From QFOX01 sp033763655 (GTDB taxonomy: Bacteria > Pseudomonadota > Alphaproteobacteria > Rickettsiales > UBA3002): DNA of 64,000 bases. A program made the position numbers and the translations under genes. How positions within the stretch are numbered: the stretch's first letter is position 1; each line of letters opens with the position of its first letter. Shown here piece after piece: positions 40,728-50,187 of the stretch. The notes under the pieces are model-generated. The model was not told the DNA's origin and did not search any database. It saw nothing but the letters and a program-made list of their open reading frames with translations. The DNA is taken from assembly GCA_033763655.1 (NCBI GenBank), contig JANRKD010000027.1, forward strand, positions 1 to 64,000. Direction: 5' to 3'.

Positions 40728-41704
40728 ACATGATGGATGTGCTGACAAGCCCCATACTCTGGATTGGCCTTGGGGCGTTGCTGGCGCTGGTGTATTTTTC
40801 CTCGGGCAGCGGCATGTCGGGCAAAAAGAAAGCGGCGCGGCTTGCGCGGGTGACGCGTAAAAACGCGCCAATGCTCCGGGCGGGGACGGCCTCGCTGCGG
40901 CGGCTGAATCCGGGCGAGGATACCAGCCTCGGGCAGATGCTTGCCAGCATGCAGAGCATCGCCAAGCTGCGCGCGCGCCTCGAAGTGGCGGGACTGACAC
41001 AAACCACGCCGCAGCAATTTCTGCTCATCATGGGCGGCATTACACTTGGGATGACGCTGGTGCTGTTGCTGCTCGGCAAGCCGCTGCTGGTGAGCCTGCC
41101 CATTGGCCTGCTTTTCGGGCTGGCCATTCCGCATCTGGTGGTGGGGCGCAAAATCAAAAAGCGGCAGAAGATGTTTTTGAAGCTATTTCCCGATGCCATC
41201 GACCTCATGGTGCGCGGCTTGCGCGCCGGGCTGCCGGTTGCGGAATCGTTCATCAATGTGTCCAAGGAGCTGCCGCCGCCGATGGGGGACACGTTTGGCA
41301 CGATTGCGCAGCAGACGCAGCTCGGCATGCCGATGGAAAAAGCGCTGGCGGAAAATGCCACCAAGCTCGGGCTGACCGAGTTCAATTTTTTCGTCACCAC
41401 CATCATCCTGCAACGCGAGACGGGCGGAAATCTCGGGGAAATCCTGAACAACCTCTCGGAAATGCTGCGCCAACGCCATATGATGCGCCTCAAGATCGGG
41501 GCGCTGTCGTCGGAGGCGCGGGCCAGCGCCTACATCATCGGCGCGTTACCGTTTCTGGTCTTTGGCATCCTGATGGCGGTGTCGCCCGATTATTTGCAGC
41601 CGCTGTTTAACGACGCGCGCGGCAACAAGGCGCTGATCGGCGCGATGGCCAGCCTTGGTATGGGCGCCTTCATCATGAAACGCATGACGCAGCTGGAGAT
41701 ATAA
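40724..41704 (+). CDS. tadB: Tad pilus inner-membrane platform protein TadB
   Basis: The 326-residue protein has membrane helices near both ends and the T2SF/GspF-like domain (DAIDLMVRGLRAGLPVAESF, then LGLTEFNFFVTTIILQRETG, GGNLGEIL). It forms the platform on which CpaF acts. The GTG at 40724 overlaps the cpaF stop (GTGA); ATG codons 6 and 9 bases later are alternatives. It lies 2 bases before tadC. Confidence 0.92.
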   Translation: MNMMDVLTSPILWIGLGALLALVYFSSGSGMSGKKKAARLARVTRKNAPMLRAGTASLRRLNPGEDTSLGQMLASMQSIAKLRARLEVAGLTQTTPQQFLLIMGGITLGMTLVLLLLGKPLLVSLPIGLLFGLAIPHLVVGRKIKKRQKMFLKLFPDAIDLMVRGLRAGLPVAESFINVSKELPPPMGDTFGTIAQQTQLGMPMEKALAENATKLGLTEFNFFVTTIILQRETGGNLGEILNNLSEMLRQRHMMRLKIGALSSEARASAYIIGALPFLVFGILMAVSPDYLQPLFNDARGNKALIGAMASLGMGAFIMKRMTQLEI

Positions 41705-41706
41705 AA

Positions 41707-42708
41707 ATGGCTGCGGGCAACAATCCACTGCAACTGGAAGACGTCCTGCCGTTTGGCATGGGGGTCGATGACGTGCTCACTGCCGCTGCCGCTATCGGCA
41801 TTTTCATGATTGTCTGGTCGATCGGGCAATACCTCATCGTGCGCGACCGCTTCGGCCCCCGGCTGAAAATGATTCAGGAACGCCGCGCCGAACTCAAAGG
41901 CGAAATGACCGCCGCCCGGCGGCGGCATAAAGGGCATAAAAAACACGAAACCATGACCGTCATCCGCCAGGTGGTGAGCAAGCTGAAATTGCTGCAGCAG
42001 CATCAGGTCGGACAGTTGCAGGAAAAGCTGATTAATGCGGGTTACCGCTCGAAAGATGCGATTATTATTTTCGCCTTTGCCAAGCTGGTGATGCCGTTTA
42101 TCGGGCTGGGTCTTGGGCTATTCGTCGGGCATATCGACTGGTCGCAGCCCTTTACCACCGGGCAGGCGGTCGGCTGGCTGAAGGTGCTGGGCATTGCCTA
42201 TTTCGGGGCGCGGTTGCCTGAAATTCTGGTCGCCAATGCGCGCGCGAAACGCTACGCCGCCCTGCGTAAAGGACTGCCCGACGCACTCGACCTGATGATG
42301 ATCTGCGCCGAAGCGGGTTTGTCGCTTTCCGCTGCGCTCGACCGCGTGTCGCGCGAATTATCGCGCGTCAGCCCCGAACTGGCGGAAGAATTTGGCCTGA
42401 CTTCGGTCGAGCTGGGCTTCCTGCCCGACCGCGCCACGGCGCTTCGGCATCTTTATGACCGCGCCAATATCCCCGAGATTCGCGGTTTTGTGAATGTCAT
42501 CGCCCAGACCGAGAAATACGGCACGCCGATTGCGCAGGCACTGCGCGTGCTCTCGAAGGAATACCGCACCCAGCGGATGCTGCGCGCCGAGCAGAAAGCC
42601 GCGCGCCTGCCTGCCATGATGACCGTGCCGATGATTGTGTTTATCCTGCCGACGTTGTTTATCGTCGTCATGGCGCCCGCCGTCATCAGCATCATGGATA
42701 ATTTCTAG
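41707..42708 (+). CDS. tadC: Tad pilus inner-membrane platform protein TadC
   Basis: The 333-residue protein has four hydrophobic segments and a T2SF domain (LPDALDLMMICAEAGLSLSA, ALDRVSRELSRVSPELAEEF, ITQTEKYGTPIAQ-like region). It pairs with TadB in the pilus platform. GGAG precedes the ATG. The gene is convergent with the TadD-like gene, with 20 bases between stops. Confidence 0.92.
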   Translation: MAAGNNPLQLEDVLPFGMGVDDVLTAAAAIGIFMIVWSIGQYLIVRDRFGPRLKMIQERRAELKGEMTAARRRHKGHKKHETMTVIRQVVSKLKLLQQHQVGQLQEKLINAGYRSKDAIIIFAFAKLVMPFIGLGLGLFVGHIDWSQPFTTGQAVGWLKVLGIAYFGARLPEILVANARAKRYAALRKGLPDALDLMMICAEAGLSLSAALDRVSRELSRVSPELAEEFGLTSVELGFLPDRATALRHLYDRANIPEIRGFVNVIAQTEKYGTPIAQALRVLSKEYRTQRMLRAEQKAARLPAMMTVPMIVFILPTLFIVVMAPAVISIMDNF

Positions 42709-42728
42709 CGTAGGGAAATCCCGGCGGC

Positions 42729-43622
42729 TTACTTCGCGCCGCCGACCGCCGCCTCGAAGGCCGATTTCCCGGCAGGGGATTTTTTCGCGGATGCGCCGCT
42801 GCCGTCATGGCCGATGCCGGGCGTGGGCACTGGCGGGGTGCTACCTGCCGCGTGCTCCCTGATATATTCCTTCAGCCGGGCGAGGGCCAGCAGGCGGGTT
42901 TCCTCGTCCATTTCACCCTTCAGGATTTTTCGCGCCTCGCCATGCCGCCCGAGCATCCCATAGGCGAGGGCGAGGTTATGGCGGGTGACGCTTGAGGCGT
43001 TCGGTTTTTTCGCATCCGCCACCAGCAGCGGCAGGGCCTTTTTAGGCGTGCCGGAAAGCAGGTACGACATGGCCAGATTGGTGCGCAGGCTGACCAGATT
43101 GGCCTTCGGATTGTTGCGGATGGCACGCAGATAAATCGCCTGCGCGCGCGCATGTTCGCCCAGCATATCAACAGCGACCCCGAGGCCGCCGATGAGATCC
43201 ATACTGTCGGGCTGTTGAATCAGGCCGCGCTCGAAGGCGGTGCGCGCCTCGGCGTAGCGGGCGGCGGCAAGCTCCAGCTTACCCAGCATGTAGTTGGCGA
43301 GCGGATGGTTCGGCTGGAACAGCAGCGCCCGCGTCAGGATTTCGCGCTCTTTTGCCGTTTCGTTGTGCGTGTCGTAGAGGCGCGCCAGCGCCAGATGCGC
43401 CTCGACATGGCCGGTGGAAATACCAACCGCGCTTAAGTAGTCGCGCTCGGCGGCAATGAGATTGCCCTGCTGCGCGGCGCCGTCGGCTCCGAAAATCAGC
43501 GCCTGTTCGCGGCTGGTGAGGGGCGGTAGCGCGGCCCTGTCGACCGGGCCTTTGGGCGCGTCATCGCCGATGTCGCAGCCGCTTAACATCAGCGAAATAA
43601 TCAGGATGGGCAATAAACGCAT
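42729..43622 (-). CDS. tadD: TadD-like tetratricopeptide lipoprotein
   Basis: The 297-residue lipoprotein has a signal peptide with lipobox (LMLSGC), then about five TPR units between residues 45 and 230 (AAERDYLSAVGISTGHVEAH, YAEARTAFERGLIQQPDSM and similar), and a Gly/Pro/Ala-rich tail. TadD proteins are lipoproteins needed for Tad pilus formation, probably as secretin pilotins. Unlike the rest of the cluster it is on the opposite strand. The start at 43622 follows GGAGG. Confidence 0.85.
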   Translation of the reverse strand: MRLLPILIISLMLSGCDIGDDAPKGPVDRAALPPLTSREQALIFGADGAAQQGNLIAAERDYLSAVGISTGHVEAHLALARLYDTHNETAKEREILTRALLFQPNHPLANYMLGKLELAAARYAEARTAFERGLIQQPDSMDLIGGLGVAVDMLGEHARAQAIYLRAIRNNPKANLVSLRTNLAMSYLLSGTPKKALPLLVADAKKPNASSVTRHNLALAYGMLGRHGEARKILKGEMDEETRLLALARLKEYIREHAAGSTPPVPTPGIGHDGSGASAKKSPAGKSAFEAAVGGAK

Positions 43623-43800
43623 GGCAACCTCCGCGCCTGATGGTAACGCAAAACGGGACGCGCCACCAGCTGTAAATGCGCGCGGCACTGCGTGAATTTT
43701 ACCTCAAATTAGCGTAAAAATGACAAGGAAATCTGCGCGTTATGCGGTTATTATGCTGACGGGGTCGTGGCCGTTTGCTATAGTGCCTGTGGGAGAAATT

Positions 43801-44373
43801 ATGCGGCTGTTGCAGAGTGCGCCCTTAAGATTGCTGCGCCATGAAGGGGGCGTGACGGCGCTGGAGTTTGCCGTGGTCGCGCCGGTGTTCATGCTGCTGC
43901 TGATGGGGATTGTCGAATTTGCGCTCATCATGGTGGTGTATAACGTGATGGAAGGGGCGACGGCAGTTTCCTCGCGCCTTGGCAAAACCGGCTACACGGC
44001 GGCGGGTGTCACCCGTGAACAGACGATTATGAACGCCATCACCACCCGCGCCGGTTCGCTGATTGATCCACTCTCGCTGACGGTCACTTCGAAATTCTAC
44101 AAACAATACGACCAGATTAACGATCCCGAGCCTTATACCGACGTCAACGCCAACGGCAGCTACGATGTCGGCGAGGCCTATACCGACATTAACGGCAACG
44201 GCCAGTGGGACCCGGACATGGGGGCTTCGGGCTATGGCAGTGCCGGGGATATTGTCGTCTATCAGGTGAGCTACCCCTGGGCGATTTCGACCCCGGTCAT
44301 CAGCAGCCTGATTGGTACGGGCGGGGTTTACACCATTACCACCCATGCGGTGGTCAAGAATGAGCCGTACTGA
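43801..44373 (+). CDS. TadE-like pseudopilin with Ca-binding-type loops
   Basis: The 190-residue protein has the TadE-type prepilin segment GGVTALEFAVVAPVFMLLLM followed by a membrane helix. The periplasmic part contains two Asp/Asn/Gly loops, DVNANGSYDVGE and DINGNGQWDPD, that match the calcium-loop pattern DxNxxGxxD. Such loops are unusual in TadE. A start at 43801 is preferred because GGGAG precedes it; an in-frame start 81 bases upstream is unlikely. It is transcribed divergently from tadD and starts the pseudopilin operon. Confidence 0.82.
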   Translation: MRLLQSAPLRLLRHEGGVTALEFAVVAPVFMLLLMGIVEFALIMVVYNVMEGATAVSSRLGKTGYTAAGVTREQTIMNAITTRAGSLIDPLSLTVTSKFYKQYDQINDPEPYTDVNANGSYDVGEAYTDINGNGQWDPDMGASGYGSAGDIVVYQVSYPWAISTPVISSLIGTGGVYTITTHAVVKNEPY

Positions 44374-44941
44374 GATGCGCCGCTTCCTTCATATCGGGCG
44401 AGGGTTCGCCGGTGCCGAGCGCGGCATCGCGGTGGTCGAGTTCGCGCTGATTCTGCCGGTGCTGATGACGCTGTTTTATGGCACGATTGAGGTTGCGCGC
44501 TACATCTTGATTACGCAAAAAGTCGAGAAGCTCGCCCACGCAATTGCCGACGTCACCGCGCAGGAGCAGGTGACGAGCGTCGCCGCGCTGAACCAGGCGC
44601 TGGCAGCCACCTCGGACATTATGAGCCCCTACAGTATGACCACCAACGGTACGGTGATTATCAGCGCGCTCTACCGTGCCGATGGTGCGGCGGACGCGAC
44701 CATCATCTGGCGGCATCAGGGCGGCGGCAGTTTGGTAGCCACCAGCCAGATCGGGGCGCTGAACGCCATCCCCGTCGTGCCGGGCGGCTTTACGTTCGAC
44801 ACGCGCGAGAACGTGATTGCGGCGGAGGTGTTCTACCGGTTTTCGCCGCTCATCAGCACCCAGTTTTTTGGCCCGACCACGATTTACCGTTCGGCGTTTT
44901 ACAAGCCCCGTTTCGGGGCGTTACTCACCCCGCCGGTTTAA
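44360..44941 (+). CDS. TadE/TadF-like pseudopilin
   Basis: The 193-residue protein has the processed prepilin motif ERGIAVVEFALILPVLMTLF followed by the membrane helix and a beta-rich periplasmic domain. TadE and TadF are cut by the prepilin peptidase and are needed for pilus assembly. The start at 44360 overlaps the previous gene by 14 bases; an ATG at 44375 just after that stop is an alternative. The stop overlaps an upstream ATG of the next frame (TAATG). Confidence 0.82.
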   Translation: MSRTEMRRFLHIGRGFAGAERGIAVVEFALILPVLMTLFYGTIEVARYILITQKVEKLAHAIADVTAQEQVTSVAALNQALAATSDIMSPYSMTTNGTVIISALYRADGAADATIIWRHQGGGSLVATSQIGALNAIPVVPGGFTFDTRENVIAAEVFYRFSPLISTQFFGPTTIYRSAFYKPRFGALLTPPV

Positions 44942-44979
44942 TGGCAGCGTCCATCCCGCGTGATGGCAAGAGAGGTGTT

Positions 44980-46494
44980 ATGTTGAAACAGTTCCTGCGC
45001 GCCCGTGAGGGGAACGTGATGCTCATCTTTGCGCTGTCGGCGCTGACGGTGATTGGCGCGACCGGCGTGGCGATTGATATTGGCCGCAGCCAGATGGTGC
45101 AGGCCAAACTGCAAAACGCGGTCGATGCGGCGGGGTTGGCGGCGGGCGCGACGCTGAGCACCACCGATCTGGCGGCGGTGGCCACCAAATATATTAACCT
45201 CAACTTTGCGCAGAATAATCTCGGGGCAACGCTCGGCATCGTCACCACGACGCTAAGCGCGGATAAAAAAATCCTGACGGTGAGCGCGGGCGCCAGCCTG
45301 CCGACCACCCTCACCAAGCTTTTCAACCGCAGCGAGGTGAGCGTTTCGGCTTACACCGAGGTAACGCGCGCCAACAAAGGCATCGAGCTGGTACTGGTGC
45401 TCGATAATACCGGCTCAATGAACAGTGCGGTCAACCCCGCCAATAGCCCGACGACCAAAATTACGGCGTTGAAAGATGCTGTCGCCGGCACAAACGGATT
45501 GCTCGATATTCTCTACGGTGCGGGCAACAATACGGCGGATAATCTGTGGGTCGGGGTGGTGCCCTTCTCGCAGGTGGTCAATATCGGCACTACCACCAGC
45601 TGGGTGGCGGCCAACAGCTACGATTGGGGCGTGCCGATACAGCCGTGGGAAGGCTGTGTGATGGCGCGTAGCGCGCCGTATGATATGTCGGATGATCCGC
45701 CGAGCGTGGATATATTTACCGCCTATTATGCGCCGACCACTGGTACGGTAACCAGCCCCGTGTCGGGGACGGGGGTAAGCGGCAGTTGCAGCGGCGGCCT
45801 CAATGCCTGGAAATGTACGGTATTGTCCTCGGGGTTGAACATACTGCGCTACAATTACAGTTATAGCGGCAGCCTGGGCACCAACAGGGGCCCCAACGCG
45901 GAATGTCCGCAGCAGGTGACGCCGATGGTCGCCGAGAAAGCGACGGTAGCCGCCGCTGTGAACGCGATGGTCGCCAAAGGCAGCACGTTTATCAACGCGG
46001 GAATGGCCTGGGGCTACCGCATGCTCTCGCCGCGCTGGCGGAACCTCTGGGGTGGGCAGATGGATACCAACAACCTGCCGCTGGATTACAACACGCCGCT
46101 GATGACCAAGGTGGTGGTGCTGATGACCGATGGGATGAACTCGTTCAGCAACGGTAATTTTACCACCTACGGCTTCCTGAGTGACAACCAGTTGGGTACG
46201 ACCAAAAGCATGACCAGCGGTTACTCCTACGCTGTCAGTGCCGAGAAAGTGCTCGATGACCGCACGCTGGCCGTGTGCAATGAGATGAAATCTCACGGCG
46301 TGGTTATCTACACGATTGGTTTCGGTGCGGATGACACCAACAATTTCAGCAGCTCGAAGAGTGTCAACGGGCCGCTGCTGAAGGCCTGCGCCACCTCGGA
46401 GGCGTATTACTTCCTCGCCCCGACCAATGCCGATCTGCAGAACGTGTTTCACGCCATCGGCGATTCGCTCGCCAATCTGCGCATCAGCCAGTAA
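44980..46494 (+). CDS. TadG-like protein with von Willebrand factor A domain
   Basis: The 504-residue protein has a TadE/TadG-type N-terminal helix (GNVMLIFALSALTVIGATGV), the pattern MVQAKLQNAVDAAGLAAG, then a vWA domain interrupted by a long insertion. The metal-ion site reads DNTGSMN near residue 140, with a later LMTDGMN. C-terminal GFGADDTNNFSS and ATSEAYYFLAPTNADLQ complete the fold. TadG is thought to anchor or tether the pilus. GAGAGG favours the start at 44980; an in-frame ATG at 44941 overlaps the previous stop. Confidence 0.88.
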   Translation: MLKQFLRAREGNVMLIFALSALTVIGATGVAIDIGRSQMVQAKLQNAVDAAGLAAGATLSTTDLAAVATKYINLNFAQNNLGATLGIVTTTLSADKKILTVSAGASLPTTLTKLFNRSEVSVSAYTEVTRANKGIELVLVLDNTGSMNSAVNPANSPTTKITALKDAVAGTNGLLDILYGAGNNTADNLWVGVVPFSQVVNIGTTTSWVAANSYDWGVPIQPWEGCVMARSAPYDMSDDPPSVDIFTAYYAPTTGTVTSPVSGTGVSGSCSGGLNAWKCTVLSSGLNILRYNYSYSGSLGTNRGPNAECPQQVTPMVAEKATVAAAVNAMVAKGSTFINAGMAWGYRMLSPRWRNLWGGQMDTNNLPLDYNTPLMTKVVVLMTDGMNSFSNGNFTTYGFLSDNQLGTTKSMTSGYSYAVSAEKVLDDRTLAVCNEMKSHGVVIYTIGFGADDTNNFSSSKSVNGPLLKACATSEAYYFLAPTNADLQNVFHAIGDSLANLRISQ

Positions 46495-46501
46495 GAGGAA
46501 A

Positions 46502-47530
46502 TCAGGCCGGTTGCTGCTGCGTTAAACAGTGGAGGGTGCCCAACCCCCAGACCAGATCGCGCGCATAGATGCCGACCACGTCGCGCGTCGGGAAGCATTT
46601 CTGTAGGGCGGCGAGAGCGACCGCGTCGGCAGGATCATTAAACACCGGCACCAGCACGACTTTATTGCAGATCAGAAAATTAGCGTAGCTGGCGGGTAGG
46701 CGCTGCCCCTCGAATATCACCGGGCGCGGCATCGGCAGTTCGGTGATATTCAGCGAGGTGCGCGCAAGACGTGCGCGGTTGGCCTGCAGCAACGCGTAAT
46801 TTGCGTCGGTGTGGTCGCGCTCCATCACCGTGACCACGGAACCGGGTGCGACAAAACGGGTGATGTCGTCGATATGGCCATGCGTGTCGTCGCCGACAAT
46901 ACCCGCCTCCAGCCAGATGGTGCGCGAAGCCCCGAGATACTGCGCGAAAATGGCCTCGTAATCGTCGCGGGTGAGGCCGGGGTTGCGCACCTGCACGTCG
47001 CTGAGCAGCCATTCCTCGGTGACCAGCACACTGCCTGCCCCATCGACCTCGATGCCGCCGCCTTCCAGCACTACGGGCTTGCCTTTGTAATGGGGTGCAA
47101 GGCAGGTGTGCTGCGTGAAATGGGCGATCGACTCGGGGACATGATTATCAAGCCGGTGGTTGGTATATTTCGCCCAGCCGGTGAATTTCCAATCAAGCGC
47201 CACCAACTGGTTGGCCGTATCGCGTACCCAGATTGGGCCGCAATCCCTCAGCCAACCGCGGTTGGTTTTGGTATCCAGAAAATCGACCTGCGTTAAGTTG
47301 ACACCCGCGCGGTCGAGCATATCCATCGCTTCGGCGCGCACCGCCGGGCTGTTGACCAGCACCCCGACGCGCTGGGTCGGCGTAATCGCCCGCACCATTT
47401 CGGCAAACACCCACGGAATCGGCGCAAATTTTCCCGGCCAGTCGCCGCGCGCATGCGGCCAGGAAAGCCAAATACGCTCCTGCGGCGCCCATTCGGCAGG
47501 CATATGAAAACTATCGTTGCGCGTAGTCAT
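46502..47530 (-). CDS. aguA: Agmatine deiminase
   Basis: The 342-residue cytoplasmic enzyme converts agmatine to N-carbamoylputrescine. It has the guanidino-group modifying signatures: FHMPAEWAPQERIWLSWP at the start, WLRDCGPIWV, EGGGIEVDG, DDTHGHIDDITRFV and the C-terminal catalytic Cys in GLGTLHCLTQQ. Full length. GGGGAAG precedes the ATG. It follows the amidase gene by 23 bases on the same strand, giving a two-step route to putrescine. Confidence 0.92.
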   Translation of the reverse strand: MTTRNDSFHMPAEWAPQERIWLSWPHARGDWPGKFAPIPWVFAEMVRAITPTQRVGVLVNSPAVRAEAMDMLDRAGVNLTQVDFLDTKTNRGWLRDCGPIWVRDTANQLVALDWKFTGWAKYTNHRLDNHVPESIAHFTQHTCLAPHYKGKPVVLEGGGIEVDGAGSVLVTEEWLLSDVQVRNPGLTRDDYEAIFAQYLGASRTIWLEAGIVGDDTHGHIDDITRFVAPGSVVTVMERDHTDANYALLQANRARLARTSLNITELPMPRPVIFEGQRLPASYANFLICNKVVLVPVFNDPADAVALAALQKCFPTRDVVGIYARDLVWGLGTLHCLTQQQPA

Positions 47531-47553
47531 GCTTCTTCCCCTCGAATCACGAA

Positions 47554-48447
47554 TTACGCCCCGGCATCCGGATGCGCCAGCAACTTGCCGTATGCATCAA
47601 TCCGCCGGTCGCGGAAGAATGGCCAGTATTGGCGCTGTTTTTCGACTTTTGCCGGGTCAATGACGGCGGTTAGCACGCCTTCGAACGCATCATCCGCCTG
47701 TTCGATAAAGCGGCCCGACATATCGCTGATGAAGCTGTGGCCAAAAAATTCGAGCGCGCCGCCATCGGTCTCCGGCTCTAGCCCAATGCGGTTGGGCGCG
47801 GCGATGAACACGTTGTTGGCGACGGCATGGCCGCGCATTACGGTCTGCCATTTGTTCCATTGCTCTTCGCCGTAGGCTGCTTTTTCGGCGGGGTGCCAGC
47901 CAATCGCGGTCGGGTAGAAAATGACGCTCGCGCCCTGCATCGCAGTCAGGCGCGCCGCTTCCGGAAACCACTGATCCCAGCAGATAAGCACGCCGATACG
48001 GCCAAACTTCGTGTCGAAATTTTTGAAGCCGGTATCGCCGGGCGTGAAGTAAAATTTCTCGTAATAGCGCGGGTCATCCGGGATGTGCATTTTGCGGTAG
48101 ATGCCCAGATCCGTCCCATCCGCATCGAAGACCACGGCAGTGTTGTGGTACATGCCCGCCGCCCGCCGCTCGAACAGGCTGGCGATAATCACCATGCCCA
48201 GCTCTTTGGCCAGCGCCTGCATGCGAAGATAGGTCGCGCCGCCGGGGATGGATTCGGCCAACGCGAAATAATCGTGGTTTTCACTCTGACAGAAATAGTA
48301 GCTGGCAAATAATTCGGGCAGGCAGGCAATCTGCACGCCTTTGGCCTTCGCCTCCCGCAGCCATGCTTCGGCGCGGGCGAGGTTGGTAGCGGGCGTGGCA
48401 TCCATTTTCATCTGGATGATGCCAATGGTAAAAGGTGCAGGCGTCAT
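47554..48447 (-). CDS. aguB: N-carbamoylputrescine amidase
   Basis: The 297-residue nitrilase-family enzyme hydrolyses N-carbamoylputrescine to putrescine, CO2 and ammonia. The catalytic triad is visible as Glu in CLPELFASYYF, Lys in IYRKMHIPDDPRYYEKF and Cys in VLICWDQWFPEAAR. The family-specific FEGVLTAVIDPAKVEKQRQ and WPFFRDRRIDAYG end is present. First gene of the pair with aguA, preceded by GGAG. Together they replace the arginine-ornithine route for polyamine supply. Confidence 0.93.
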   Translation of the reverse strand: MTPAPFTIGIIQMKMDATPATNLARAEAWLREAKAKGVQIACLPELFASYYFCQSENHDYFALAESIPGGATYLRMQALAKELGMVIIASLFERRAAGMYHNTAVVFDADGTDLGIYRKMHIPDDPRYYEKFYFTPGDTGFKNFDTKFGRIGVLICWDQWFPEAARLTAMQGASVIFYPTAIGWHPAEKAAYGEEQWNKWQTVMRGHAVANNVFIAAPNRIGLEPETDGGALEFFGHSFISDMSGRFIEQADDAFEGVLTAVIDPAKVEKQRQYWPFFRDRRIDAYGKLLAHPDAGA

Positions 48448-48580
48448 GCGTAGCGTTCTCCGTTTCTCCCGCGATTAGCAGGTTCGCTGTAAACGCGCAA
48501 CCCTGAGTCAGACCTACCGGGCATGACCATCGACGGTGGTATTGTCAGCGGCGGATTTAACCGCTACACCTCACCACAAC

Positions 48581-48657
48581 GCACCCATAGCTCAACTGGA
48601 TAGAGCACCCGCCTTCTAAGCGGACGGTTGCAGGTTCGAGTCCTGCTGGGTGCACCA
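48581..48657 (+). tRNA. tRNA-Arg(TCT)
   Basis: A 77-base tRNA including CCA. The acceptor stem is GCACCCA/TGGGTGC, the anticodon loop CTTCTAA (anticodon TCT), and the T arm has TTCGAGT. It lies between aguB and the porin gene. Confidence 0.95.
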
Positions 48658-48679
48658 CGCTTCAATTGAAGGGGTGCCG

Positions 48680-49978
48680 CTAGAAGCTAATTTCAAGGCG
48701 GGTGCCGAAGATGAGGGCGTCGTCGGTCACTGTGTCGGTGCCGGGGTTCACCACATACTGGATATCCGGTTGCAGGGTGACGCCGCGCCCCAGCGTATCG
48801 CGGTAATACAGCTCGAAGCTGGTTTCGTTGCGCGCGCTGGCATCGCCGTCTGCGACCACCGAGCGCCGGTATTTATCGCCGTTATGCGCGCCCGAGACGC
48901 CCAGGCCGATCTCGCCGTCGGGGCGGCCCGGCAGCCAGCCGTTGCCGACCACGCCCGCCACATAATCCCAATCGACCTGTGCCGTATCGCCATCGGCGAC
49001 ACCCAGTCGCAGGAATGCGCCGAGGGTGCGCGCACGGGGCGCGTCGTGGTAGAGCCGCGCGCTGGAGAGAAAATACAGCCCCTGCGCCGTGCTTCTGGCC
49101 GGGTTACCGTTGCTGTCAAGGCGGGTTAGGTCATCAAGGCCTGCGGTGTAGTTCCAGCCACCGATGGCCAGCTTGTTCGGTGCGTCTTCGCTGTCGGCAG
49201 CGGGCGGCACATAGGCCAGCTCGCCCACCAGCAGCAATCCGTCCTTGCGATCGAGACGGATGGCGGTGCCGCTGGTGGCGTTTGGCGCGCCGGGGACGCC
49301 GTCATAGACGGCAAACGCGACGTAGCTGTCATCGGTGGGTTTCACCTTCACCCGCGCCGCCAGCGAGGTGGTGGGGAAGGCGGAGGGGCCATTTTCGCCG
49401 CTTTGCGCGAAAGACTGACCGAGCTGGAAGGTCGGGGTGAGGAAATGATCGCTGAGGCTGGTCACCGCGAACTCGCTGTTCACATCATGCAACCCGACCA
49501 GTAGCGAGAGGCGGTTCTCGAAGAAATTCTGCTCCATCCACGCTTCGTACAGACGCACGCCGCGCGCGCCGACTTCGTTATTGTCGATGCCCTGCGTGCT
49601 GCCGACGGTGCTGGCATTGCTGCTGGTGCCGTTACTGTCGATGAGCGACACGGAAAGGCTGTTGCCTTTGATGCCAAATAGTTTTTCACCGTCGAGATTC
49701 GCCCGCAGCTCGATGAAATCGAGGTAGGTGACACGGCGCTTCAGGCCCCCGCTGGCGACGCCCCAGACATCGCCCGCGTAATCGAGGCCGATTTCCACCC
49801 CCGCTTCGGCCAGGCGGCCCCGCAGACCCCCGAGGTCGCCCAACAGTTTTTCCTCGTAATCGGCCTGGCTGGGGGCCGATGGCGGCGTTTTGCTATACTG
49901 CACATTGTCGAGGGCCTGCGCCCGGCCTGCGGCCAGCAGGCTGAGAAAAGCAGTCGCGACGAGGGCAAGTGGCTTCAT
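48680..49978 (-). CDS. Carbohydrate-selective porin, OprB family
   Basis: The 432-residue outer-membrane protein has a signal peptide (cleavage after AAGRAQA) and many amphipathic beta strands, ending in Phe (LIFGTRLEISF) as outer-membrane barrels do. OprB-family marks include LGDLGGLRGRLAEAGVEIGL, an early DYAGDVWGVASGG, WMEQNFFENRLSLLVGLHDV, and SARNETSFELYYRDTL near the end. It should let sugars or similar solutes diffuse in. The start at 49978 follows AGGAG; the longer upstream frame is unsupported. It is divergent from the RND pump genes. Confidence 0.87.
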   Translation of the reverse strand: MKPLALVATAFLSLLAAGRAQALDNVQYSKTPPSAPSQADYEEKLLGDLGGLRGRLAEAGVEIGLDYAGDVWGVASGGLKRRVTYLDFIELRANLDGEKLFGIKGNSLSVSLIDSNGTSSNASTVGSTQGIDNNEVGARGVRLYEAWMEQNFFENRLSLLVGLHDVNSEFAVTSLSDHFLTPTFQLGQSFAQSGENGPSAFPTTSLAARVKVKPTDDSYVAFAVYDGVPGAPNATSGTAIRLDRKDGLLLVGELAYVPPAADSEDAPNKLAIGGWNYTAGLDDLTRLDSNGNPARSTAQGLYFLSSARLYHDAPRARTLGAFLRLGVADGDTAQVDWDYVAGVVGNGWLPGRPDGEIGLGVSGAHNGDKYRRSVVADGDASARNETSFELYYRDTLGRGVTLQPDIQYVVNPGTDTVTDDALIFGTRLEISF

Positions 49979-50187
49979 GAAAAGCTCCTGAACAGGAAGA
50001 AAGCGCACCTTGTTTGCGGTCATTCGGGCGCGGGTGCGGCGCATCCACAGGTTGTAATGCGCCCGGTGTTTGCAGCATAGCCATCCGGGTGTTTCAAGCC
50101 CAAACCATCGGCAGGCGGACAAATATTGCGACAAAGCGCGCCGCCTGTTACAGGTCAGGCACACTCACCTTCCGCGAGAATCTGCCC

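Noticed and set aside
45415..46452. 345-codon frame antisense to the TadG-like gene
   Set aside because: Arg/His-rich shadow of a clear vWA protein gene.
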